A stretch of DNA of 9,298 nt from an uncultured Clostridia bacterium (GTDB lineage Bacteria; Bacillota_A; Clostridia; Christensenellales; Borkfalkiaceae). The stretch covers positions 1 to 9,298 of the forward strand of contig CAKQXZ010000083.1 in assembly GCA_934292955.1 (NCBI GenBank), written 5' to 3'. Numbering within the stretch: the stretch's first letter is position 1; each line of letters opens with the position of its first letter. The translations under genes and the position numbers were made by a program. The notes below the pieces were generated by a model. The model was not told where the DNA came from. It saw only the letters and a program-made list of their open reading frames with translations, and made no database searches. Below are positions 1-7,344 of the stretch, piece by piece.

Positions 1-3000
1 GAATAAATAGAGAAGAAATACCCGTTATCGCTCGATTCTACCGCTTTTACGGCAAGCCCCGTAAGCGAGCTGTTGTAAATGGTGCCGAGTTTGGACGCGT
101 CGGGATCGTTTACATAAAGCATAGGTTTGACTTTAGTGGAACCGAGATTGCCGTACGCTTTGCCGCCGAGACCTTTCGTAAAGGTTTCGGTTTCTATCAT
201 GCTTATACCGTAAATACTTGTCGGCGCGATTTTAAGGTTTATGCCCGTAAGCGAAGAAACATAGTCCGCACTCATAGAGCCGTCTTCGCCGTAAATGCCG
301 GGGGCACCGACCCAGATAACGGTTTTGCCGTTCTTTTTAATGTATTTATCGATACCCGCTCTCTGTTCCGCCGTTATGTTGAACGCAACTATAAGATATA
401 CGTCGTATTCTTTGTCAAGCCCGTCTACAACGTCGGAAAGATAATACATATCGTAGGACGCGCCGATGTGAGCAAGGCTTTCTTTCTGCATATAAAGCGA
501 CTGATACAGATAATGGTAGGTTCCGTCGAACGAATAAGCCGCGGTCGTTACGATATCGTCGCCGATAATGAACGCAAGTTCAGAATCGTTTACGACTTCT
601 TTATCGAGCGATCTCTGCCATTCGGCATGCGCCGTTTTGAACATTGAATAGATTTCGGGATCATTAAACCAACCGCCGTACATGTCGTACCACCACAGCC
701 CCGCGCCTTTGATCATCATATTGGTAAAGTCGCGCTTTAAGGCTTCGATGCTGTCTTTTACGGTGTAGGTTTTACCCCATTCGTTAAGAAGAGCGGGTTC
801 TGTCGTTGCCGAACTCTGATAAACGGTACGGCTGTCGCATTCGATAAGCGGGAGTTTGCCAGCCGCGATAATGCTGTCTACCATCATCATATACGCGCCG
901 CTCATGCCGAGACGTCTTTCGTCGTAACAGATAGGCGAACACAGGAAGTCTATCGCATCGGATTTGAGAATACGGTCGATAGAAGCGTTTACAAGCCCTG
1001 CCGATTCGTAAGTGAGCGCGGGAGTTAAATAGCCGTTATACGTTCCTACGATCCACTTACCGTTCGTTTCTCTTTTTACGATTTCGGCAAAGTAAAGAAT
1101 ACTGTCGGTCGTAACGTCGGACATAAACTCATGGAAATCTATAACGTTTCGCTGCGTTTTGCCGTCGAGAAGAGTTTCGTATGTGGTTGCCCGTCTTTCG
1201 GCATAGGTAGGAACGGCGGCGGAAGCAAGCGATACGTTATTCTTGTTCCATGCAGCCCTTAAAGCCGCGTCGGTACCGTATTTTGCGGTAAGCCATTTAC
1301 GGAAACCGTTAACGGAAGCGGTGCCGAAGTCTGCGCAAGTATCGAGCGACTGACCCGAATACTGCCATTCGAAAGTATCGCCCGCGCCGATTTTAACGGC
1401 AAAGATGTGACTTGCGTAAGGCTGTTTAAGCACATATTGCAGTAATGCGGTATAGAAAACGCCGATATCTTCTCTCCACTTTTCTGAAGCGTAACTAACG
1501 CCGGTACGCTTACCCGCGCTGTCTACAGCATAGGCATCGGGATTTTCTCTTAACCACCATTTCGGAGGATCTGCGTCGAGCATAAGCATAAGTTTTGCGC
1601 TCGGCGCGCCCTGCAGCGTTTCGTAAACTACTTCGTCCAGGAGTTCGAAGTTATATTTGCCGTAACCTTCCCACATGGTGCCGTTGGAGTTCATATTGTA
1701 AATACGGCAGTTCGGAAGACACATAAGGTCGACGTCGGCGTCGAACATTCCGCTTGCATATTCGGTTTTGAAAACGGTCTTCTGTTCGCGCAGATACATC
1801 ATCGGCGCGACCTTTTCGCCGTTTACCGTAAGATAAACTCTGCCGTTTTCTTTAACGATTTTGCTTTCGGTGAGCGTTCTTTCGCCCGCATCGAGATTGA
1901 AATAATAGCCGCGGATAATGTTTCCGTCGTAATCGACGTTTCTGATTACGAATTCGTCGGTATCGAACTGCAGCATGTATTTATCGCTGTCGAGATAATC
2001 GGGAACGGCGACTTCAAATGTTAAAAGATACTCGCTGCCCTTCTTCCAGTTTTCGCTCGGCTCGCCCGAAATCAAAGTCGGAGTAAGCCATGCTTCTATA
2101 ACTTCGTCTTCGTCGGCAACGTATTTGTTTCTGAAGTTCAGTTTGAAAGTAACGGCGTCGCCCGTTTCGTTTTCGGCTCTCAGTCTTAACGAGAATTTAA
2201 GTTTTTCGTTTGCGATTGCGTTTGCGGGAATATCAACATCCAATAAAGTTACGGCGGTTAAAACGTCGTTGCTCTTTCTGTAGACTATTTTACCCCAAGG
2301 CTGGCAAGGCGGCGCTCCTACGACAAAACTGGTCTGGCTCCAGGACGAATCGTCGTAATTAAGAGCCTTGTAGTTGCCCAACGCTTCTTCGTTCAGATTG
2401 CTTCCGCCGTCGAAAGATATAAGCGTTTTATCGGAATATACTCTCATTTTCTTGCCGCTTTCGAATACGAGTTCGAGATCGAAAAGTATTCCGCCGTAAG
2501 AAGTCTGATTGTAAACGCGGAAAACGAGAATGTTTTCGCCGACCTTGATATGTTCGAGAATGTCCGCCACAAGAATGGTCGCCCAAGAAGTTTTTCCGTC
2601 GTCTTCTATTTCGTTTTCGTTAACCCAAGTGGTGATAACGTCGTCGCCGGTAAGCTGAATGGTTGCGGATACGGGTTTTTCGGTTATTGTGAATTTTTTG
2701 CGGTAAAGCGCGTATCTGTACTGTGCGCCCGAAGCGGGGTTAGCGTAAGGATAGCACACCCATTTGCCTTCCCAACCGGATGCAGCCGCATCGGGGTCGT
2801 AAGTCTTTTCGATTCTGATATTATCGAACGAAACCGTGCCGCCGCCGTTGTTTTTGTAAATTATATCACAAGTGGTTGCTTTGGGCATAGTGAATTCGAT
2901 AAGGAATTCGCCGTCTTTGCCCTTTGCTTCGAATTCTTTTGAATCGACTTTATTGCCGTTGTAATCGAAAAATACCAATTCGACGGCGGGTTTCGCGTTA

Positions 3001-4280
3001 CCGCTTACTATAACGTTACCCGTCATAGAATACCCCATGCCGTAAAGCAGACTGTCAATGTTTACCGATGCCTGTTTGCCGTCGCGAAGAACAAGACGAC
3101 CGTTTGCAAACATATCCTTTTCGCCGACAAATCCGTCGGGCATGCCGCTTTCGGAAATGCTTTCGAAGTCTTCGATATAGGCAACGTCACCAGATTCCCG
3201 ACAATATACGCCGTCGATATAACAATCGACAACACCTTTGCTTATAGTAAGACTGATGCCCGCCTGAGTGGTGCCTGACGGAGCGATATATCTGAGCCAG
3301 ACGTTCGTCCAATCGGATAAACCGTCGTCGCTCTTAAGATAGAAATAAGGGCTGACGAGCGATCTGATCGTACTGCCGGACGCGTCGCAGTAAGTTACGG
3401 TTACGGTTGCCCTTACGCCGTCGGAATTCTGCGATTTAATGCGATAACCGATATCGTAATACGCAGAAGCGCGTACGGGAACCTTGGCGAAAGACGTCAT
3501 TGTGAAATCGGAAGTAAGACTGTCTCTGACAATATGCGCAGAAGTCTTGCCGTCGTAATAAACGTCGGTACTGAAGGAAAAATCGTTTTCGTTGCTGATT
3601 ATCCAGCCGAGCGGAGTCGGCATGTCTTCATACTGTTCCATTCCGCCGTTAAACTGAATTTCGCCTATTTCGGAAACAGAAAAATCGTCGAAATATACGG
3701 GATCTTCGCCCGTCACCGCTATATCGGCGCGGAGAACCGCGTAAGCCGTATCGGATTCGGTAGTGAAAATCATGGTAACTAAGCGCCAGCCGTCGGTTGT
3801 TCCGCTTATGATCTGATCGAGCCAGAGCCATGAATTCTGATTTGTGTCCGAACCGCTCGACTTGAACTGACGCATACATATAGCCGTCCTTGCCGACGCC
3901 GAAGTCGAGTTATAACGGAAAGAAACTTTGTAGGTGGTTTTCTTCCCTATCGAAAAGCGCGCGCTGTCAAGCACCGCCCTTATATCGCCTTCGGAATTAT
4001 TTATACATTTAAGAGATTTTCCGTTGTAGGCTTCGTCGCCGCTTACAACCGAAAATCTTACATCTATTCTGGACGTTCCGTCCGTAGTGTTCATGGTAAC
4101 CCAGTTATCGGGTTTGCCGTTGGAAGAGTTTTCGAACCCGGCGTTTGTAATTACAACGTCGGTAGCCGCATACACCTTGTTTGTATTAAGCGAATTAACG
4201 CTTAAAATCAAACTGATGGCAGAAACTACGGCGCACAGAACGATTGTTATCGGTTTTAATTTTTTCAGGTAAAAATTCAT
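1..4280 (-). CDS. Giant secreted modular glycoside hydrolase, GH42-like (clan GH-A) catalytic domain, 3' end outside window
   Basis: Open for 1426 codons from an ATG at 4280 to the left edge, with no stop. Residues 1-38 are a signal peptide (KK near the N-terminus, hydrophobic core, VYA before the likely cleavage site). Three CBM4/9-like jelly rolls follow at roughly 41-205, 208-360 and 365-495, two of them ending in F/Y-x-D-D/N/G strand motifs such as VYFDDFSV and VSFDNIRI. Residues about 500-620 resemble the sugar-binding domain of GH2/GH78 enzymes (RKKFTI, TGDDVITTWVNE, GENILVF). A beta-sandwich lies at about 665-800. A TIM-barrel region at about 825-1220 has GH42-like landmarks (DADPPKWWLRENPDA, SEKWREDIG, GAGDTFEW, LPLIECDSRT). 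E971 is the candidate acid/base and E1147 the candidate nucleophile. A Rossmann-like domain starts near 1229 (FNITAEQRAGIDKYIKKNGK). I infer extracellular glycan hydrolysis; the substrate is not determinable. The catalytic family assignment is by pattern only and another clan GH-A family is possible. Confidence 0.82.
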   Translation of the reverse strand, partial: MNFYLKKLKPITIVLCAVVSAISLILSVNSLNTNKVYAATDVVITNAGFENSSNGKPDNWVTMNTTDGTSRIDVRFSVVSGDEAYNGKSLKCINNSEGDIRAVLDSARFSIGKKTTYKVSFRYNSTSASARTAICMRQFKSSGSDTNQNSWLWLDQIISGTTDGWRLVTMIFTTESDTAYAVLRADIAVTGEDPVYFDDFSVSEIGEIQFNGGMEQYEDMPTPLGWIISNENDFSFSTDVYYDGKTSAHIVRDSLTSDFTMTSFAKVPVRASAYYDIGYRIKSQNSDGVRATVTVTYCDASGSTIRSLVSPYFYLKSDDGLSDWTNVWLRYIAPSGTTQAGISLTISKGVVDCYIDGVYCRESGDVAYIEDFESISESGMPDGFVGEKDMFANGRLVLRDGKQASVNIDSLLYGMGYSMTGNVIVSGNAKPAVELVFFDYNGNKVDSKEFEAKGKDGEFLIEFTMPKATTCDIIYKNNGGGTVSFDNIRIEKTYDPDAAASGWEGKWVCYPYANPASGAQYRYALYRKKFTITEKPVSATIQLTGDDVITTWVNENEIEDDGKTSWATILVADILEHIKVGENILVFRVYNQTSYGGILFDLELVFESGKKMRVYSDKTLISFDGGSNLNEEALGNYKALNYDDSSWSQTSFVVGAPPCQPWGKIVYRKSNDVLTAVTLLDVDIPANAIANEKLKFSLRLRAENETGDAVTFKLNFRNKYVADEDEVIEAWLTPTLISGEPSENWKKGSEYLLTFEVAVPDYLDSDKYMLQFDTDEFVIRNVDYDGNIIRGYYFNLDAGERTLTESKIVKENGRVYLTVNGEKVAPMMYLREQKTVFKTEYASGMFDADVDLMCLPNCRIYNMNSNGTMWEGYGKYNFELLDEVVYETLQGAPSAKLMLMLDADPPKWWLRENPDAYAVDSAGKRTGVSYASEKWREDIGVFYTALLQYVLKQPYASHIFAVKIGAGDTFEWQYSGQSLDTCADFGTASVNGFRKWLTAKYGTDAALRAAWNKNNVSLASAAVPTYAERRATTYETLLDGKTQRNVIDFHEFMSDVTTDSILYFAEIVKRETNGKWIVGTYNGYLTPALTYESAGLVNASIDRILKSDAIDFLCSPICYDERRLGMSGAYMMMVDSIIAAGKLPLIECDSRTVYQSSATTEPALLNEWGKTYTVKDSIEALKRDFTNMMIKGAGLWWYDMYGGWFNDPEIYSMFKTAHAEWQRSLDKEVVNDSELAFIIGDDIVTTAAYSFDGTYHYLYQSLYMQKESLAHIGASYDMYYLSDVVDGLDKEYDVYLIVAFNITAEQRAGIDKYIKKNGKTVIWVGAPGIYGEDGSMSADYVSSLTGINLKIAPTSIYGISMIETETFTKGLGGKAYGNLGSTKVKPMLYVNDPDASKLGTIYNSSLTGLAVKAVESSDNGYFFSIY

Positions 4281-4291
4281 CTGAATATTTT

Positions 4292-4296
4292 CTCCC
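4292..4296 (-). promoter_or_regulatory. Ribosome binding site of the giant hydrolase, unusually long spacing
   Basis: GGGAG on the minus strand lies 11 nt before the ATG at 4280. This is longer than the usual 5-9 nt and weaker than the sites of the other genes here. The ATG is still the best start, because it immediately precedes a clean signal peptide and no better in-frame start lies upstream. Confidence 0.5.
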
Positions 4297-4324
4297 GCAC
4301 AGTATTTTTGTGTGTTTAATTTAT

Positions 4325-4373
4325 TATTCCGACGAAAAACCGACATTTTTTATGCCGATTATCCGTCGGAATA
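4325..4373 (-). terminator. Nested hairpin, possible intrinsic terminator or attenuator between the two large minus-strand genes
   Basis: On the minus strand an inner hairpin (arms 4360-4352 and 4346-4338, 9 pairs including two G-U, AAAAA loop) is followed by a run of five U (4339-4335), the layout of an intrinsic terminator. It is enclosed by a perfect 10-bp inverted repeat (4325-4334 with 4364-4373, core TATTCCGACG). The outer 5' arm CCGAC (4369-4365) could also pair with GUCGG (4344-4340) of the inner 3' arm, so two exclusive folds exist. It lies about 105 nt after the stop of the surface-protein gene and about 45 nt before the start of the hydrolase gene. It may end the upstream transcript or act as a leader attenuator for the hydrolase. 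No convincing promoter for the hydrolase was found in the gap. Confidence 0.5.
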
Positions 4374-4446
4374 CGCTTTGCATTTTTCAGAAACGGGATT
4401 GCCCCATAGAGAATCCTTTCCTATAAAACAACCCCGCTCATTTTCC

Positions 4447-4468
4447 TCGTCTTATTCAGGGAAGACGA
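4447..4468 (-). other. Small stem-loop just after the surface-protein gene
   Basis: A perfect 7-bp inverted repeat (TCGTCTT with AAGACGA) with an 8-nt loop starts 10 nt past the TAA at 4479-4481. No T-tract follows on the minus strand, so it is not a standard intrinsic terminator. It could stabilise a transcript 3' end or be chance. Confidence 0.3.
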
Positions 4469-4478
4469 TTAAAAACCA

Positions 4479-7088
4479 TTAATCTTTTTTACGTCTTATG
4501 GTCGCGTATGCCGCAGCCGCAAGAATACCGAGAACGGCAAATCCGCCGCTGATGCTCGAACCGCAACCGCTTTCTTCGGTCTTACTGCTGTCTTTTCCGC
4601 TGTCTTTACCGCTGTCTTCGGTGCCGGCGGAACTGCTGTCGGGATTGTAGTTGGGGTCCTTTTCGTGGCAGACCGTGCATTCGCCGTTTTCATAGTTGTG
4701 TTCGCCCGTTGCGGGGATAATGGAAGGACTGGATTTTTCGTTGCAGTGTTTGCAGACGTTCTGTTTCATTCCGTTTTCTTTGCAAGTGGGCTGTTTGATG
4801 ATAACTTCTTCCCATTCGTGGTTTGCGGGATCGCCTGCGAGAATTTGTTTGTTGAATTCTTCGTGGCAGACTTCGCAAACGTCCATATCTACGCCGTCTT
4901 TGCAGGTAGCGTCTTCGTGAACGTGTTTAAGGGTGTGCGGAAGTTTATCTGTCTTTTCAAGATAGATAGTCTTTTCGCAATCGGTACAATAGAAAGATTT
5001 GCCGCCCGCGTTGGTGCAAGTCGCTACAACCGTGGTGATATCTTCTTCGGCAGGAGTGATATGCGTGTGCTGACCGACGTTAAGATATTTGAACGAGAAA
5101 TATTTTTCGGACGTGAATTTAAGCTTAATGGTCGTAACGCCTTCGGGAAGTTCGATAAAGCCGTTTTCATCCATGAATACTTCCTGATTTTCGCCGAAGA
5201 GTGCCGAAACAACAAGGTTTTCGGGCTTGCCGCCGTAATATTTGTAACCGAGAGCAAGAGTTCTCTTTGCGACGGTGAATTCTTTGGTTATAGCGGAAGC
5301 GGGTGCGCCTTCTGCGCCTTCGAGACAAACCATCCAGTTGGGTTTGGTGTCAGCTCCGGATTCGAATCTTGTGTCATATACAAGGCCGTAGATTGCGGCT
5401 TTGCCTTCGAACGTCCAGTCGGTTTGTTTATATTCGCGGTCGCCTTCGAAAGTACCCCATTCGAAAATATTGTCGCCGAGTTTAACATCGGGAGCAACAA
5501 GCGTTTTGTTAGCGGTAACATAATCGTTGCCTTCTGCATCTTTTATAGAGAAGTTTCTGAAGTAAGTAGGCCAACCGATATCTGCGTCACCGTAGAGTTC
5601 AATAGTGTTAGCGTTACGCTTGGTTGTGTTGTCACCCCTATCGGTAACTTCTACGCCTGCAACAAACTCGAAAGACTGAGAACTCCACCCCGCCGACGTG
5701 TACAAACCGCAACTGCCGAGAGCAAGCTGATCCTGCCAATAAGTACCGTATGCAATGTACACTGCACCGGTGCCGCCCGAACGGTAATCAAAACTTAACG
5801 TATAGGTTTTTCCCTGTTCAAGAGCGGTAGTATCAAATCTCATGTAGCCCCTTTGACCGGAAGCACTATCTTTAGTGACGGAAGAAGAAGCGAAAACATA
5901 GGTCTCGTCGGTCTGTTTAGCCACGCTGAAGTTTTGGAACAAGGAGTAACCTTCTACATATGCACCGGAGAAAGAACCGTTTACTATATACTGCATGGTC
6001 TTTCCGTCTTCATCGGTACCGGTGATTGAAAGTTCGTCGATAAGGTATCCGCCGTAGGCAGTTATACCCATCCAGCATATATCTCTCTGACCGGATACAA
6101 AATCAAACTTATATGTCTGCCATTCTTCGTCGGCAGCGCCCGCAGTGCTGAATACGCCGTCGGCATAGCAAGCACCGGAAGTATTTTCGTTATCCATACG
6201 AATACTAAGCCTGTCAGCCGTACCCGCGCCCGTATTCTTATATTTGAAAGAAAGCGTATAATTTCCGTTATGGGGAAGAACGCCGAAAACGGTTTTATAA
6301 ACGTCGTGGTCACCGAGTTTCAAAGACTTACCGTCGCCGTCGGAACTGTCGGAAGAAATGTTAGCCGCACTCAGAACAGGCATTTCGGCAGGATCTTCGC
6401 TTTTGCCGTCATTACCAACGCCCGCTATTTTATATAAATCGGAGTTGGTGCTTGCGGTAGAAGTCTGAACGGTGATATCGTCGATATAGAAATCGCCTAC
6501 GCCTAAAACCTTAATTTTAAGGCTAAGTTTCGTACAAGTAGCGACGGTTTTGAAGGAGAACTGCGTTTTAGTCCAATCGTCTACTCTGCCGGTAACGGTT
6601 GCAAGCGAATCGAATTTTGCGTTTCCCGATAAATCCGTACCGTCGTCGGCGCGTTGTTCGATTAAGAAACTTACGCTGTTATCGGAACTTGTTTCGCAAA
6701 CGCTCTTTACCCAGGCGGTAACAACGTAGTCCTGATTGGGAAGAACGTCGAAATAGTGAGAATACGCCTGAAATTCACCCGCGGCGGCATCTCTGTCAAT
6801 CCACATAGCCTGACCTGTTTTGCCGTTTTCGGTAACTTTGAAGTGAACGTTAGGATCTTCATACGCCCAACCGCGCGGATTACCGTCTTCGTCGAGAGTA
6901 TTGTACATGTAATATTGCCAATGATTAAGCGCTTCGTTGGTAGCCGAAATGTCGATTGCTACGGGCTCTGCAAAGCCTTTCGGAGCATCGACAACAGTAC
7001 CTTCGGCGAAAACGCCTAAAGCCGTCGTGCAGGATAACGCCATGGCAAGAGTTGCCGCAACAATTCCCAGTTTGCTTGTTTTCTTCAT
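4479..7088 (-). CDS. Secreted cell-surface protein with tandem CBM-like jelly rolls, Cys-rich repeats and a C-terminal anchoring tail
   Basis: An 869-residue protein. The ATG at 7088 is chosen because AAAGGAGG sits 5 nt upstream and a signal peptide begins directly (MKKTSK, hydrophobic stretch, VFA before the likely cleavage near residue 28). The upstream TTG at 7124 would place the ribosome binding site inside the gene. About four jelly-roll modules of the CBM4/9 type are seen at roughly 41-209, 218-357, 362-516 and 535-668, with motifs such as DFYIDDITV and YTLSFDYRS. Residues about 680-810 carry repeats with CxxC pairs (701/704, 738/741, 779/782, 804/807). A Ser/Lys/Asp-rich linker (815-840) leads to GCGSSISGG (841-849), one membrane helix and RRKKD. 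No catalytic domain was recognised, so I infer a glycan-binding or adhesive surface protein. It is divergent from the AraC regulator and upstream of the giant hydrolase on the same strand. Confidence 0.88.
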   Translation of the reverse strand: MKKTSKLGIVAATLAMALSCTTALGVFAEGTVVDAPKGFAEPVAIDISATNEALNHWQYYMYNTLDEDGNPRGWAYEDPNVHFKVTENGKTGQAMWIDRDAAAGEFQAYSHYFDVLPNQDYVVTAWVKSVCETSSDNSVSFLIEQRADDGTDLSGNAKFDSLATVTGRVDDWTKTQFSFKTVATCTKLSLKIKVLGVGDFYIDDITVQTSTASTNSDLYKIAGVGNDGKSEDPAEMPVLSAANISSDSSDGDGKSLKLGDHDVYKTVFGVLPHNGNYTLSFKYKNTGAGTADRLSIRMDNENTSGACYADGVFSTAGAADEEWQTYKFDFVSGQRDICWMGITAYGGYLIDELSITGTDEDGKTMQYIVNGSFSGAYVEGYSLFQNFSVAKQTDETYVFASSSVTKDSASGQRGYMRFDTTALEQGKTYTLSFDYRSGGTGAVYIAYGTYWQDQLALGSCGLYTSAGWSSQSFEFVAGVEVTDRGDNTTKRNANTIELYGDADIGWPTYFRNFSIKDAEGNDYVTANKTLVAPDVKLGDNIFEWGTFEGDREYKQTDWTFEGKAAIYGLVYDTRFESGADTKPNWMVCLEGAEGAPASAITKEFTVAKRTLALGYKYYGGKPENLVVSALFGENQEVFMDENGFIELPEGVTTIKLKFTSEKYFSFKYLNVGQHTHITPAEEDITTVVATCTNAGGKSFYCTDCEKTIYLEKTDKLPHTLKHVHEDATCKDGVDMDVCEVCHEEFNKQILAGDPANHEWEEVIIKQPTCKENGMKQNVCKHCNEKSSPSIIPATGEHNYENGECTVCHEKDPNYNPDSSSAGTEDSGKDSGKDSSKTEESGCGSSISGGFAVLGILAAAAYATIRRKKD
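4659..5051 (-). repeat. Cys-x-x-Cys tandem protein repeats within the surface-protein gene
   Basis: Three diverged units and one partial unit cover residues about 680-810. Each full unit has a lone Cys (ATCT, ATCK or PTCK; C691, C729, C769), about 9 residues, then a CxxC pair (CTDC, CEVC, CKHC), and mostly a downstream His-containing turn. The last unit keeps only CTVC (C804, C807). Such units are common near the C-terminus of clostridial surface proteins. They may bind metal or form disulphides as a stalk; that role is inference. Confidence 0.7.
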
Positions 7089-7093
7089 TTTTT

Positions 7094-7101
7094 CCTCCTT
7101 T
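7094..7101 (-). promoter_or_regulatory. Ribosome binding site that fixes the start of the surface-protein gene
   Basis: AAAGGAGG on the minus strand lies 5 nt before the ATG at 7088. It rules out the longer reading from the TTG at 7124. Confidence 0.88.
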
Positions 7102-7107
7102 AAGATC

Positions 7108-7124
7108 TTGGGAGTTACCCCCAA
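7108..7124 (-). other. Leader hairpin next to the ribosome binding site of the surface-protein gene
   Basis: The minus-strand leader contains TTGGGGGTAACTCCCAA, which folds with five Watson-Crick pairs plus a possible G-U, 6 nt upstream of the AAAGGAGG. It is immediately followed by the palindrome AAGATCTT. It might protect the mRNA 5' end or modulate translation. Confidence 0.4.
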
Positions 7125-7143
7125 TTCATCTGAAGCTACTTCG

Positions 7144-7172
7144 ATTATACACCCGAAAAAAGCCGCCGTCTT
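7144..7172 (-). promoter_or_regulatory. Likely sigma-A-type promoter of the surface-protein gene
   Basis: On the minus strand a perfect TATAAT (7149-7144), directly preceded by TG, lies 17 nt from AAGACG (7172-7167). Transcription would start near 7137, giving a leader of about 50 nt that includes the hairpin at 7108-7124. An alternative or second promoter is TTGGCA (7228-7223) with TATATA (7206-7201), spacing 16. Confidence 0.5.
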
Positions 7173-7192
7173 GTCTTATTATAAACAAAAAG

Positions 7193-7261
7193 TGCGTTTT
7201 TATATAATTTTTATCGACACGTTGCCAAATTACGCGATTTTTTTTGCGGTTTTATTTATAA
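7193..7261. repeat. Pair of near-direct repeats in the divergent promoter region, candidate regulator sites
   Basis: TGCGTTTTTATATAA (7193-7207) and TGCGGTTTTATTTATAA (7245-7261) match with two single-base gaps, and their starts are 52 bp apart, close to five helical turns. They lie between the two divergent promoters. AraC-family proteins usually bind direct repeats, so these are candidate operators. The sequences are A/T-rich, which weakens the case. Confidence 0.35.
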
Positions 7262-7265
7262 ACGC

Positions 7266-7293
7266 TTGAAATTGTTTTCAAAAAAGATATAAT
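7266..7293 (+). promoter_or_regulatory. Promoter of the AraC-family regulator gene, with an inverted repeat over the -35 box
   Basis: TTGAAA (7266-7271), 16-nt spacer and TATAAT (7288-7293) give a strong sigma-A-like promoter starting near 7300, about 45 nt upstream of the ATG. TTGAAA is mirrored by TTTCAA (7276-7281) with a 4-bp gap. This 6-bp palindrome spans the -35 box and spacer and could be an operator. Confidence 0.68.
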
Positions 7294-7344
7294 AAAATCG
7301 GAAAGGCTTTTATAAAGATTTAATTCCGATCAGGGGGTGCGCAT

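Noticed and set aside
2550..2942. A 130-codon open frame on the plus strand inside the giant hydrolase
   Set aside because: Shadow of the minus-strand gene, with Phe/Val-rich translation and no domain or start signals.
4447..4468. Stem-loop after the surface-protein gene as its main intrinsic terminator
   Set aside because: No T-tract follows it on the minus strand; the hairpin at 4338-4360 fits better.
4665..5798. A 377-codon open frame on the plus strand opposite the surface-protein gene
   Set aside because: It is antisense to a gene with clear signal peptide, domains and ribosome binding site. Its translation is rich in Phe, Val and Arg with no recognisable domain, and no good ribosome binding site was seen; it is a shadow of the minus-strand codon pattern.
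7089..7124. Upstream TTG start adding 12 residues to the surface protein
   Set aside because: The strong AAAGGAGG would fall inside the coding region, and the added residues precede a textbook signal peptide.
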